DNA of 12,042 nucleotides from Acephala macrosclerotiorum (lineage: Eukaryota > Ascomycota > Leotiomycetes > Helotiales > Mollisiaceae): contig MU119944.1 in assembly GCA_014904845.1 (NCBI GenBank), positions 1 to 12,042 of the forward strand, given 5' to 3'. Shown here one piece after another: positions 1-8,256 of the stretch; the first letter of the stretch is position 1, and the number at the start of each line of letters is the position of its first letter. Made by a program: the position numbers and the translations under genes. The notes under the pieces are model-generated. The model saw only the letters and a program-made list of their open reading frames with translations, was not told the DNA's origin and did no database searches.

Positions 1-197
1 TATAATATAAATTAATATAATTATTTAATAATTAATAAAAATATTAATATAATAATAAAAATTTAATATTTTATTATTTAAAATATAATTAAAATTAAAA
101 TTTATTAATTAATTTTTTAAAATATAAATTAATTATTTAATTATAAATTTTAATATTATTTAAAATAAAAAATTTTATTAAATTAAATATATTTAAA
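1..197. other. Pure A/T tract, no G or C
   Basis: The first 197 bases contain no G or C; the first G is at 198. The tract is irregular A/T mixtures rather than a clean microsatellite, so it is not simple slippage of one unit. TAA and TTA occur in all frames, so nothing can be encoded. It is read as the end state of C-to-T decay on both strands, continuing from outside the window. No promoter or gene edge can be recognised. Confidence 0.9.
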
Positions 198-203
198 GTA
201 ATA

Positions 204-262
204 AATAATAAGCGAATTATATATCGATTTAAAATAATTAATAATAAACGAATTATATATCG
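204..262 (+). repeat. 23-bp direct repeat, two copies
   Basis: Copy 1 is 204-226 and copy 2 is 240-262, offset by 36 bp. They match at 22 of 23 positions and end in the shared motif ATTATATATCG. The single difference, G at 212 against A at 248, is a transition that on the opposite strand is C-to-T in a CpT context, matching the decay seen across the window. It lies directly upstream of the 16-bp tandem repeat and may belong to the same repetitive structure. Confidence 0.8.
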
Positions 263-302
263 TAATACGAGAAAAAATATCGTAATATTAAATAATTATT
301 AG

Positions 303-360
303 TACGCGAATATTATAATACGCAAATATTATAATACGCGAATATTATAATACGAAATAT
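303..360 (+). repeat. 16-bp tandem repeat, about 3.5 copies
   Basis: The unit TACGCGAATATTATAA occurs at 303-318, 319-334 and 335-350, with a partial, altered unit at 351-360. Units 1 and 3 are identical. Unit 2 has one G-to-A change (CGCG to CGCA). Each unit carries CGCG plus a run of AATATTATAA. The 12-base core ACGCGAATATTA recurs once at 2058-2069. A minisatellite is the plain reading; an iterated protein-binding site cannot be excluded from sequence alone. Confidence 0.9.
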
Positions 361-1110
361 ATTTTAATACGAGTTTATTTAAATACACTATATATTTTAA
401 AAAGATTATTTTTTATTTTACGTATTAAATACTAATTTTAATTGTATATTATTTTTATATTACGTATTATATAAACATTTTATATAGCGTAAAATAAACG
501 TCTTTAAATTAAATTTTCAACGTAAAATCGAATAATTTTAATTATAATATTACGACGTTACAAATTATCGAAATATAAGAAATTCGAAAATTAAATAAAG
601 TTTTAATATTTTTATCAAAACGAAAAAATTATTAATTTAATTTAATATTTAGTTTAATACTTAATATAATATTTAAAATTACTAATTATTAAATTATATA
701 ATTACGAATTTATTATTATATTACGATTTAAATTATTTGATTTTTATCGATCGCAATAAAAATTTATTTTATAAAAAAATGCATTTTAATTAAATTTACG
801 ATTTATCGTTTTCGAATTTAAATTATTTTTTAAATTAGTAATTTCAAATAAATTTCTATAGAATTATAATATTGAAATTCTGGTAAAATCGATAAAATTA
901 TACTACGATTAATTACAAACGCGATACTAGTATTAAAACAATTAAATTGAAAAAAGTTTTTATATTTAAACGAGTTATTTTTATTTATTCGAGATTTCAA
1001 AGTAATAAAAATATTATCATATAAATATTAAATATAATTTCAAGAAAAAACTCTTTAAAATTTTTTTTAAAAATAATATAATTATAAAAATATTTAGTAT
1101 TAAATTAATA

Positions 1111-1416
1111 TTTTAATATTTAAAATAAAAACGAATTTAAAAATTTTATAATTGCGATTTTAATTAATTTATATAATAACGAATTAATAAAATTATTTTA
1201 AATTTGAAATTTAAAAATATTTAATTAAATTTCAATTTATTTACAAATTTTATTTAATTTATATTAATAAATAATTTATAATTATAATCGTATATTAATT
1301 AAAATTTTAATATTTTTTATTAAATTAATTATATATTATTTTAAAATTATAAAATCATTGAAATTTTAAATAAATTAATTAAATTATTATATTTAAATAC
1401 TTTGATTAAATTTAAA
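1111..1416 (+). repeat. Dispersed repeat family A, copy 1
   Basis: This segment aligns by eye, in the same orientation and with small gaps, to 7965-8256. Shared blocks include TTTTAATATTTAAAATAAAA at the left end, TTAATTTATATAATAACGAAT, AATTAAAATTTTAATATTT, and TTATTATATTTAAATA near the right end. Differences are largely A/T length changes plus C/T and G/A transitions, with each copy keeping some CG or CA that the other has lost. Similarity may begin further left, near 970, where TTATTTTTATTT and ATTTCAAA also have counterparts near 7833. No coding capacity remains. It is probably a degraded transposon fragment of unknown class. Confidence 0.75.
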
Positions 1417-3018
1417 TAATATTATTTATTATAAAAAATATTAATATTAAATATATATAAAAAAATTAATATTAGTTCTTATATCGAATAAATAATTATT
1501 TAATTTTATAATATTAAAAAAATATATATTTATAATAAAATTAATTATTTTCGTTTTTATATTTATTATTATTACGATTAAAAAATAAATAATTAACGTT
1601 TTAAATTTTAAATTAAAATATAATATTATTATACGTATATTATATATTTGTTTTTTTTATTATTATATTAATATTTTATTTTAATTATATAAAATAATAT
1701 AAAAAATTTTTAAATAAAATTAAATATTTAAAAAAAGAAAATACGTATAATATTAATTTATAAAATTAAAAATTATAAAAAAAAATTATTAACGATTTAA
1801 AAAAAATTATTTTCGATTTAAAAAAAAATAAAAATTATATAATATATATTTTAAAAAAATTAATTTTTATTTTATATTAATAATTATTTATTTATTATAT
1901 TAAATAATATAATAATTTTTATAAAAGAAAATAATATATTAAAACAAATTAATAAATAATTATTAATTTAAAAATAATTATATTTAATAAAAAAATTTTA
2001 AAAATAATTATTTTATAAAAATAAAATTTATATTTATAAATTGAAAAAAATTATAAAACGCGAATATTAATTTAAATAATATTAATTTAATTTTTATTTT
2101 ATTAAAATATTAAATATAATATTTGTTTTTAATAAAATTTATATTAATTATTAAATTTATAAAATTATATTAAAAATTAAATAATAATAAAATTAAAAAT
2201 ATTATTATTTATTTTAAAAAAAACGAAAATATAATTTATATAAATTATAAATTTAATAACGAATTAAATTAAACGATTTAATATAAACGATAAAAAATTA
2301 ATTTAAAAATTGTAATATATTATATAATTAAAAAATAAATTTTTTATTAAAATAAAAAAATAATAAAACGTCGAATTATATATAATATTAAAAATATTAA
2401 AAATATAATTTACAAAATATTTATTATATATAAATAAACGAATAAAATTTATATTTATTAATATATAATTAAACGTAAAATAAATTAATAAATAAAATTA
2501 ATATATTTATAAATTTTATAATAAATTATTAAAATGTTTTTAATATTAATAAAAATTTATAAAATATATTTATATAAACGAAATTAAATACAATTGAAAT
2601 TAATAAAAATAATAATAAAAAAAATAACGAATAAAAAATTAAATTATAAAATAAATAAAAAAATAAATAAAATAAAAAAATATTTTTAATTTTATATTTA
2701 TATTATTAATTTTATTTATTATTTATAATTGATAATATTATTTTTATTAAATTAAAATAATGAAAATAAAAAAATAAATAATTAAATTATCGTTTTATAA
2801 AAATATAAATTCGAAAAAATATAAAAAATAATTAATTTTAAAATTAATATATTTAATAATAATAAAATAAATATAATATATATTTTAAATATATTTTTTA
2901 TTTTAAATAATATTTATTATAAAATTAATAAAAACGTTAAAATTAAAAATAATAAATATTTATATTACAAAAAAAAAAAAATTACGTATTTATAAAAAAT
3001 TAAAAAAAAAAATAATAT

Positions 3019-3036
3019 TAATAATAATAATAATAA
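3019..3036 (+). repeat. (TAA)6 microsatellite
   Basis: Six uninterrupted TAA units. It is a simple sequence repeat in an already A/T-only context, most likely from slippage, with no sign of function. Confidence 0.85.
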
Positions 3037-3330
3037 TTCGTTAATATTATTAATTTAATTTTAATTTTTTTATTATTAAAAAAATCGATTTATAATATTA
3101 ATTATTATTAATAAAAAATTTTTTTAAAAAATATAAATATTTAATTATTAATTATTTAATTATTAAAAAAATAATTAATTAATATATTAATAATAATATA
3201 ATTATAAATTATATTTTTATTAATAAATAAATTTATTATAATATATTTAAATTTTTAAAAAATAAAAAACTTTAAAATTTTTTTTTTAATATTTTATAAT
3301 TTAATAATTTTAAAAAAAAAAAAATTTAAA

Positions 3331-3350
3331 ATTTATTTATTTATTTATTT
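3331..3350 (+). repeat. (ATTT)5 microsatellite
   Basis: Five uninterrupted ATTT units, following a 13-base A tract at 3312-3324. Simple slippage repeat. Confidence 0.85.
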
Positions 3351-3851
3351 AATTAATTTTTAAAATTTTCAATATTAATTTAATATTTAAAAATAATTAA
3401 AAATTTTATAATATTAAAAAGTTTAAATATTTTTTATTTTTTTAATTCAAATAATAAATAAAATTTTAAATTATTTTTAAAAGTTTTTTTTAAACTCGTT
3501 TAATTTATTTTTATATTTAAAATAAATAATATTTTTTTTATATTTTTTTTAATAATTTTATAAATTTTTTAAATATAAAATTAAATTTTTTTTATATTTT
3601 TATTTTTTAAAAATTTAATTTAAAAATATTATATTATATCGTTTATAATTAAAAAAAAAATATTAATACTTTTTAAAAGATTTAAATAATTTATTAAAAA
3701 TATTATTATATAATTTTTTTTTTTAATAATTATATTATTTTTTTTTTTTTAAAAGTTTATTTTATTTTATTCGTTATATAAAATTTATATATTTTATATT
3801 TAATATATAATTTCAATTTCGATATTTTTATATTTATAATATTAATTAATT

Positions 3852-3976
3852 TTCGAAATATATTATAATTAATATAATTAAAACGTCGATATATAAATTT
3901 TTATAAAGTTTTTTCAAAATTTATTATTTCGAAAAATTCGATTAATAATCGAATTTTTGTCGATATATTCGAAATA
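3852..3976. repeat. Nested repeats around a 12-bp-stem hairpin
   Basis: The order is TTCGAAATA (3852-3860), GTCGATATAT (3885-3894), a perfect hairpin (arms 3932-3943 and 3947-3958, loop AAT), then GTCGATATAT again (3959-3968) and TTCGAAATA again (3968-3976). Each hairpin arm is 12 bases and keeps a TCGA core, so all pairs survive although the surroundings have lost nearly all G and C. The flanking motifs are direct repeats in mirror order about the hairpin. Element ends or a binding site are possible; it may also be a chance product of a TCGA-rich patch. Function unknown. Confidence 0.7.
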
Positions 3977-4450
3977 ATATTTATTAAATATATAATATTA
4001 ATTTAATATATAAAAATTATTTTTAAAATTTTTAAAAATTATAAATATTAATTATTTTTTTTTTTTAAATATAATTAATATTTTATTATTTTAAAATTTA
4101 ATATATATTAAATTTTTTAAAAAGTTTATTTAAATTTAATTTTAATATTTAATTATATTTATAATAATATTATTTATTATAATAATTCAATTTAATATTT
4201 ATTAATTTTTTATATATATAAAATTAAATTATATATTATTAAAAATTTTCAAAATATAAAAATTTAAAATAAATAATAAAATTTAAATTTATTTAATTAA
4301 TATTCGAAATAATAAAAATAATAAAAATAAAAATTGTTTTTTATTAATATAAATTTTTTGTTGATATTATACCAGGGATACCGGATTCACTAGTGAAGCG
4401 GTTTAAACGCACGTAGAACCTCTCTTGGATTCTAGTATGCGTATTAATTC

Positions 4451-4518
4451 TTATTCTCTAAAACTATCTAAAGAGCGAAGTTCGAGATATAAGAGTTCTA
4501 CTTCGAAAATGAGAATAA
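4451..4518. repeat. Nested inverted repeats in the spared island
   Basis: The outer arms are TTATTCTC (4451-4458) and GAGAATAA (4511-4518), an 8-bp perfect match. The inner arms are CGAAGT (4476-4481) and ACTTCG (4500-4505), a 6-bp perfect match. Nested, they could form a two-tier stem as DNA cruciform or RNA. They lie inside the putative element, so they may be part of an LTR transcript structure. Sequence alone shows pairing potential, not folding. Confidence 0.6.
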
Positions 4519-4534
4519 AACAATACTAACTATA

Positions 4535-4551
4535 TGCGATTTCGAATCGCA
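4535..4551. repeat. 6-bp-stem GC-rich hairpin (TGCGAT/ATCGCA)
   Basis: Arms TGCGAT (4535-4540) and ATCGCA (4546-4551) enclose the loop TTCGA. It is the last GC-rich feature of the island. It sits immediately before an 18-bp perfect A/T palindrome at 4555-4572 and an 11-bp-stem A/T hairpin (arms 4583-4593 and 4600-4610). Together these fill the right half of the putative element with inverted repeats. A role in transcript end formation is possible but unproven. Confidence 0.65.
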
Positions 4552-4554
4552 CGT

Positions 4555-4572
4555 AAATATTATATAATATTT
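4555..4572. repeat. 18-bp perfect A/T palindrome
   Basis: AAATATTATATAATATTT equals its own reverse complement. It lies at the boundary where the island turns back into A/T-only DNA. In such biased DNA, shorter A/T palindromes are common by chance, so the length and position are suggestive only. Confidence 0.7.
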
Positions 4573-4825
4573 GTTTCGATATTTTTATTTATTAAAAATA
4601 ATAAATAAAATTTTTATATCAACGTTTAATATATTTTTAATTTTATTTTTAATTAATAATCGAATAAATATTATTATTATTATATTTATTTTAATAATAA
4701 ATTTAATTATTATAATTTTTATTTGTTTAAAACTTTTTAATTTTATTTTTTATTAATTTTTTTATTTTTTCGTTTTATTTTATATTTAATTTTATAATAT
4801 TTATAATATATATATTAATTATATT

Positions 4826-4840
4826 AAATTAAATTAAATT
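4826..4840 (+). repeat. (AAATT)3 microsatellite
   Basis: Three uninterrupted AAATT units, a short simple repeat just upstream of the (TTA)7 tract. Confidence 0.7.
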
Positions 4841-4857
4841 GATTATAATTAATAAAT

Positions 4858-4878
4858 TTATTATTATTATTATTATTA
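4858..4878 (+). repeat. (TTA)7 microsatellite
   Basis: Seven uninterrupted TTA units followed by a T run. Simple slippage repeat. Confidence 0.85.
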
Positions 4879-6000
4879 TTTTTATTTCAACGATTTTTAA
4901 ATTTTATAAAATCAAATATTAATAATATATTAATTTTTTACGATTAATTTTTTTTATAATATTTATTATTATTATAATTATAATTATTTCGATTAATTTT
5001 TTATTTTTTATTTTTAATTTATTTATTATTATAAAATTGTTTACGATTATATTATTATTATTTTTACGAGTATAATTTATAATTATTATAATTTTTTTTT
5101 ATTATAAACTTATAATATAATAATCGTTTTATTAAATATATATTCGATTTTTAATAAATAAAAAATATAATATTTTATATTTTTATAATTATTATAATTC
5201 GATTTAAAATTTTGTTATTAATAATTAATTTTTAAATTATTATAAATTAAATAAATATTTAAATAAAATTAACGATTTTATTATATTTTTTAAATTCGTT
5301 TTAAATTTTTTTAATATTTTAAAAAAAATTAATAAAAAAATTTATTTTATAATTTATTATTTAAAGTATTTAAAATAATTTAAATAATTTTAATAGTTTT
5401 TTTTTAAATTTTTAATTTAATTAATTAAAATTATTAAAATTATTATAATAAATAAAATAATATAACGATTTTAATAAATATTTTTCGAGTTTATAATTTA
5501 TTAATTTAAATAATATATTTAATAATTTTAATAATTTAATTAATTTATTAAAATATTAAAATTTAATTAAATATAAATATATTATATTTATTATAATATT
5601 TATTTAATATTAAAATTATTCGAAAGTTTAATATATTAAAAATAATTAAATAATATTTAAAATAATAATAAAAATATTCGTAATAAAATATAATAAAATT
5701 AATAATATTATAAATATAATTATATTTATTATAATAATAAAAATTATTAATTTTATATTATTTATTATTTTAATAAAATAATTTATTTTATAATTTAAAA
5801 TAATTAATTAAATACGTAATTAAATTAAATAAATATAAAATTTTATATAAAATTATTTATCGATAAATTTCAATTTAATTTTTGTAAATATAATTAAATC
5901 GATTCAAAAATTATTATTGAATTTATTAAATTAATTTATATTAAAACTTTCGATTATATACGTATATTTTTAATATATTTTTAATTGTAAATTATTAAAT

Positions 6001-6024
6001 ATTTTATTTTATTTTATTTTATTT
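6001..6024 (+). repeat. (ATTTT) microsatellite, 4.8 copies
   Basis: Four complete ATTTT units plus ATTT. It is a pentanucleotide slippage repeat within A/T-only DNA. Confidence 0.85.
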
Positions 6025-6762
6025 AATTATATATATAAAATATTATATATTAATTATTTTATAAAATTTAAATTTTTAAAAATAATACGATTTAAAATAT
6101 GTTTAAATTAATAAATAAAAATTTCGTAAAATAAAATATATATTAAAAATTTTTAAAATTAAAATACGATTATATTAATTTTTTTTAATAAAAAATATTA
6201 AAATTTTTATTTCAAATTTTATAATAATATATTTTAATACGCGTTTAATATAATTAATTAAAATTTTAAATAATTTAATTTTAAATTTATTAAATATTTT
6301 AATTTTAATATATTTAAAATATTTAAAACGTTTAAAAAAATAAATTATTATTTAATTAATTTAATTAAATAATTTTAATTTAAATTTAAATTAATTGTAA
6401 TTTAATAAAAAATAATACGTTAATTCGATTATTATTTAATTTTCAATTAAATTAAAATTTATTAATATTATTAATTATATAAATATAAATAATAATTAAT
6501 TAAAATTATAAAAATTTATTTTTTAAAAATATATTAAATTAATTTTTTTTAAATAAAAAAACGTAAAATTTTTTTTTTTTAAAAAAATTAAAATTATATT
6601 ATATTATAAAACAAATTTATTATAAAATTAATTAATTTTTTTTTTAAAAAAAATTTTATTTAAACTTTTTAAAAATCGATTTTATTTTTTAAATATAATC
6701 GAATAAAATAAATAATTTTTATATAATAAAATCGAATAATAAATAAATTATAATTAATTATT

Positions 6763-6788
6763 AAAATAAAAATAAAAATAAAAATAAA
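6763..6788 (+). repeat. (TAAAAA) microsatellite
   Basis: T residues recur every 6 bases at 6767, 6773, 6779 and 6785 in an otherwise A tract, giving just over three TAAAAA units. Confidence 0.8.
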
Positions 6789-6870
6789 TTAAAAATAAAT
6801 AATATTTAAATAAAATAATAATAATAATTAATAATATTAAAAATAAAAAAATAAATTATTATTTGAAAAA

Positions 6871-6889
6871 ATTATTATTATTATTATTA
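6871..6889 (+). repeat. (ATT)6 microsatellite
   Basis: Six uninterrupted ATT units followed by A. Simple slippage repeat. Confidence 0.85.
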
Positions 6890-6954
6890 AAATTATTAAA
6901 ATCGATTAATTTAAATATAATATATAAAAAATAATAAAATTTTATTATAATTTG

Positions 6955-7155
6955 TATTTTATATTAATTTATTATTAATAAATTTAATATTAAATATATT
7001 ATTTTAATTTTTAAATAAAAATATTTATATAATTTATTTTTTAATTTTTTTTTAAATTTTTTTTAATTATTTTAAATTAAATTAAATAATAAATTTTTAA
7101 TATTAAATATTAAATTTTAATATAAAAAATAATTATTATAATATTTTTTTTAAAA
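6955..7155. other. Longest pure A/T run, 201 bp
   Basis: No G or C occurs between G6954 and C7156. The run is irregular and not a single expanded unit. It ends exactly where the 12-bp CG-containing tandem repeat begins. It is the strongest local example of complete loss of G:C pairs. Confidence 0.9.
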
Positions 7156-7190
7156 CGTTTTTAAAAACGTTTTTAAAAACGTTTTTAAAA
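7155..7190 (+). repeat. 12-bp tandem repeat, three perfect copies
   Basis: The unit ACGTTTTTAAAA occurs three times without a mismatch (7155-7166, 7167-7178, 7179-7190). Each junction forms the 12-bp palindrome AAAAACGTTTTT (7163-7174 and 7175-7186). The same palindrome is the core of the 20-bp palindrome at 7783-7802. Perfect copies imply recent slippage or conservation compared with the saturated flanks. Confidence 0.9.
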
Positions 7191-7782
7191 AAATTTTATT
7201 ATAAAAAAAAAAATTAATAAATCGAATTTTTAAATTAAATAAAAATATATATAAAATAATTATATAAAAAAATATTAAAATCGAATTAAAAAAATATATT
7301 TATTAAATAATAAATAATAATTATAAAAAAATATAAAAAAACGAATTATTATATATTAATTAATTTAATTAAAATTAAAAATTAAAAAATATAAAATTAA
7401 AAAAAAAATTTAAATTTTATAATAATAAAAATAAATATATTATAATTTATTTTATTTTATTTTTCAAATAAAATATTTAAAAAATTATATTTTTTATTAA
7501 ATAATAATTTATTTTTATTATTATAATTTAAAATTTTAATATTTTTTTTATTAATTATAATAATTTTAAAATATTAAAAATCGATATTTTTTATAAAATA
7601 ATTCGAAAAAAAATTAATATAATTTATATAAAAAAAATTTAAAAAATAATTAAATATATATTATATAAATTTAAAATATTTTTCTCGTATCGAAAAAAAA
7701 AATTCGTTCGTCGATTTATAAACGAACTAATTAATAAACGAAATTTTTTTCTTTATTCGATATATATTTTATTTTATAAGTT

Positions 7783-7802
7783 TCGTAAAAACGTTTTTAC
7801 GA
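7783..7802. repeat. 20-bp perfect palindrome
   Basis: TCGTAAAAACGTTTTTACGA is its own reverse complement and contains three CG dinucleotides, one at the centre and one near each end. No loop is present, so it suits a dimeric protein site or cruciform rather than an RNA hairpin. It shares AAAAACGTTTTT with the tandem repeat at 7155-7190. Confidence 0.9.
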
Positions 7803-7854
7803 GAAATTATAAAATTTTCGATTTTAATAATTTATTTTTATTTTAAATTTCAAA

Positions 7855-7889
7855 TTAAAATTTTTTAATTTAAACGTTTTATAAATATT
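7855..7889 (+). repeat. 35-bp exact repeat, copy 1
   Basis: These 35 bases are identical to 11232-11266 in the same orientation, including the central TTTAAACGTTTTATAAAT. Flanks show only weak similarity (AAAATTAA just to the right in both). A 35-base identity is longer than I would expect by chance in a 12-kb sequence of this composition, and points to a shared element. It lies about 75 bp left of family A copy 2. Confidence 0.8.
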
Positions 7890-7964
7890 AAAATTAATAT
7901 AATTATTAAAATAATAATAATTTCAAATTTTATCGAACGATAAAAATCGATAAATCGATAAATT

Positions 7965-8256
7965 TTTTAATATTTAAAATAAAAATTTATTTAAAAATTT
8001 TACGATCGCGATTTTTATTAAATATAATTATATTTTATTAATTTATATAATAACGAATAAAAATAATCGTTTAAAATTTAAAATTTAATAATATTTAATT
8101 AAGTTTTAATTTATTTATAAATTTTATATAATTTGAATTTATTAATAAATTATAATTATAAACGCAATATAATTAAAATTTTAATATTTATTATATATTA
8201 TAATATTTTTTAATAAATTAATCAAATTATTATATTTAAATATTTCGATTAAATTT
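7965..8256 (+). repeat. Dispersed repeat family A, copy 2
   Basis: Diverged direct copy of 1111-1416. It is distinguished by ACGATCGCGAT where copy 1 has ATAATTGCGAT, TTTATAAATTTT where copy 1 has TTTACAAATTTT, and TTTCGATTAAA where copy 1 has CTTTGATTAAA. These are reciprocal transitions: each copy retains C or G at some sites where the other has T or A. No coding potential remains. It is a probable degraded transposon fragment; the class is unknown. Confidence 0.75.

Larger units (their letters stand above)
198..1050. other. Less-decayed AT-rich gene-free segment
   Basis: This stretch keeps more G and C than its surroundings, including non-CpG contexts that are rare elsewhere: CTGG near 880, ACTAG near 928, GCAT near 780 and several AC/GT pairs. 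It has no open frame of useful length and no recognisable protein motif in any frame. It may be a younger or shorter repeat copy that received fewer mutations, or former unique sequence beside a mutated repeat. It also holds the 23-bp and 16-bp repeats listed separately. Function unknown. Confidence 0.6.
1417..4359. other. Gene-free extreme AT-rich block (left)
   Basis: About 2.9 kb without any supportable gene. G and C are sparse and nearly always paired as CG; one run with neither spans 3088-3269. Homopolymer tracts of about 13 bases occur at 2969-2981 (A), 3312-3324 (A) and 3738-3750 (T). Short microsatellites and one nested repeat/hairpin (3852-3976) are listed separately. No TIR, LTR or protein relic could be recognised. 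The composition implies old, saturated mutation rather than intergenic DNA of an active gene region. Confidence 0.85.
4360..4623 (+). mobile_element. Putative solo LTR or short non-autonomous element
   Basis: A 264-bp segment bounded by a perfect 8-bp inverted repeat, GTTGATAT at 4360-4367 and ATATCAAC at 4616-4623. The base before it is T, giving the TGTTGATAT opening seen in many Ty1/copia-type LTRs; the right end reads CAACG rather than the expected CAACA. Its core, 4371-4550, has 66 G+C in 180 bases (37 %) with ordinary CA, CT, CC and GG dinucleotides, unlike everything around it. A TATA-like TATAAG lies at 4488-4493. The right 65 bases are as AT-rich as the flanks. No clear target-site duplication is visible (TTTTT left, GTTTA right). 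It has no open frame. A solo LTR is the preferred reading; MITE or SINE are alternatives. Strand is assigned from the TG start and is uncertain. Confidence 0.5.
4624..7680. other. Gene-free extreme AT-rich block (centre)
   Basis: About 3 kb with no supportable gene, RNA or transposon relic. Runs without G or C include 5490-5619, 6735-6864 and 6955-7155 (201 bases, the longest in the window). Surviving C and G are almost all in CG, with occasional TCAA/TTGA. Several microsatellites and the 12-bp tandem repeat at 7155-7190 are listed separately. Nothing else stands out on either strand. Confidence 0.85.
7681..7960. other. CpG-richer gene-free segment
   Basis: CG dinucleotides are dense here, for example the TTCGTTCGTCGA cluster near 7703-7714 and four TCGA/ACGA motifs in 7933-7957. 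Almost every C and G is in CG. TTCGTT (7703-7708) and AACGAA (7721-7726) form a short inverted repeat. It contains the 20-bp palindrome (7783-7802) and the 35-bp exact repeat (7855-7889). No open frame or RNA gene is visible. It leads directly into family A copy 2 and may be part of the same element. Confidence 0.65.

Noticed and set aside
4371..4550. tRNA or 5S rRNA gene in the island
   Set aside because: No cloverleaf could be assembled, box B is imperfect and too far from box A, and no 5S rRNA motif is present.
4360..4560. Island as cloning-vector contamination (ACTAGT and GTTTAAAC, the SpeI and PmeI sites)
   Set aside because: The two sites are adjacent but the surrounding bases do not continue as a polylinker I recognise, and the segment merges into an element with matching inverted ends. 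A vector screen would settle it.
4354..4628. 5-bp target-site duplication around the island
   Set aside because: The left flank TTTTT and right flank GTTTA do not match, so no duplication can be claimed.
4571..4756. 61-codon open frame on the + strand
   Set aside because: It starts with TTG, has no upstream ATG, and encodes almost only F, I, L, N, K and Y. It overlaps the AT-rich right end of the putative element. It is a chance open frame in A/T-rich DNA despite its membrane-like hydrophobicity.
7155..7190. CRISPR-like array
   Set aside because: Units are 12 bp, contiguous and without spacers; likewise the 16-bp units at 303-360. They are plain tandem repeats.
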